6,313 bases of DNA, from positions 1 through 6,313 of the forward strand of contig CAJWLW010000287.1 of the NCBI GenBank assembly GCA_913042885.1. Reading direction: 5' to 3'. The position numbers and the translations under genes are program-made. Shown piece by piece: positions 6,103-6,313 of this stretch. This DNA is from an uncultured Lentisphaeria bacterium (GTDB lineage Bacteria > Verrucomicrobiota > Lentisphaeria > JABSQK01 > CAJWLW01). The notes beneath the pieces are model-generated. The model did not search any database. It was not told the DNA's origin and saw only the letters and a list, made by a program, of their open reading frames with translations. Numbering within the stretch: position 1 is the stretch's first letter; every line of letters begins with the position of its first letter.

Positions 6103-6313
6103 TCAATCGCCGTCGGCTGCATTTTTTGTCTGTTTCTGCTGCATGATGAAGATTCGGCGCATCATGACCGGGACGTTATCGATGCGGAATTCCAGCCAGT
6201 ACTCGCCGGTGTTGCGAAAGCAGACGCCCTGGACATTGAACACCAGATCAACCACCTGCATCGGATCCTTGAACGCCACTTTACCTTTGACCGCGAGAGC
6301 ATTGGTATCGGTT
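6103..6313 (-). CDS. C-terminal end of an unrecognised protein, possibly DUF6941-like (5' partial)
   Basis: A minus-strand frame is open from the window edge to the TGA at 6103-6105, giving 69 residues. It has beta-strand character: LAVKGKVAF, then VVDLVFNVQGVCF, then a turn NTGEYWLEFRIDNVPVMMRRIFI, and a short charged tail QQKQTKNAADGD. The pattern of a hydrophobic strand, F-x-x-(P/N)-G-x-Y-x-(F/L)-x-(F/L)-x-(I/V)-(D/G)-(N/G) and a final strand resembles the C-terminal end of DUF6941-type small beta-sandwich proteins, but this is from memory of the pattern only. The stop is three bases from the gspF start, so it is probably cotranscribed with the T2SS genes. It does not resemble GspE, GspD or GspC, the usual neighbours upstream of gspF. 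Function unknown. Confidence 0.6.
   Translation of the reverse strand, partial: TDTNALAVKGKVAFKDPMQVVDLVFNVQGVCFRNTGEYWLEFRIDNVPVMMRRIFIMQQKQTKNAADGD

Overview
The window looks like chromosomal DNA from a Gram-negative (diderm) bacterium. It is moderately GC-rich and carries two gene blocks that converge on a 49-base junction (1700-1748). The right three quarters, on the minus strand, is a tightly packed type II secretion (T2SS) operon. In transcription order it reads: the 3' end of an unrecognised small protein (6103-6313), gspF (4900-6099), gspG (4438-4860), gspH (3917-4438), gspI (3462-3920), gspJ (2770-3465) and gspK (1749-2780). The reading frames from gspG to gspK overlap by 1, 4, 4 and 11 bases, which suggests translational coupling and balanced synthesis of pseudopilus parts. 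GspF is the inner-membrane platform, GspG the major pseudopilin, and H, I, J and K the minor pseudopilins that would form the tip.

The left quarter, on the plus strand, holds the 3' end of a polytopic membrane protein (1-899) resembling the C-terminal part of a GT39/ArnT-like glycosyltransferase, followed by a small soluble C-terminal domain. It is coupled through an ATGA overlap to a UbiA-family membrane prenyltransferase homologue (896-1699). Together they suggest a polyprenyl-phosphate or lipid-linked sugar function. The UbiA-like protein has a good second aspartate motif but a degenerate first one.

The most notable feature is the prepilin peptidase site. GspG, H, I and J all keep the core F-T-L-(V/L/I)-E with Glu at +5, yet none has the normally near-invariant Gly at -1; they have Ser, Arg, Arg and Ala. 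Only GspK has Gly at -1. From general knowledge, pseudopilins written as (K/R/H/S)-FTLIE are common in Lentisphaerota and relatives (PVC superphylum), so I tentatively suggest that group. This is an inference from a few motifs, not a phylogenetic result.

No rRNA, tRNA, CRISPR array, insertion sequence or phage gene was seen. The promoters of both blocks must lie outside the window. No intergenic stretch exceeds 50 bases.
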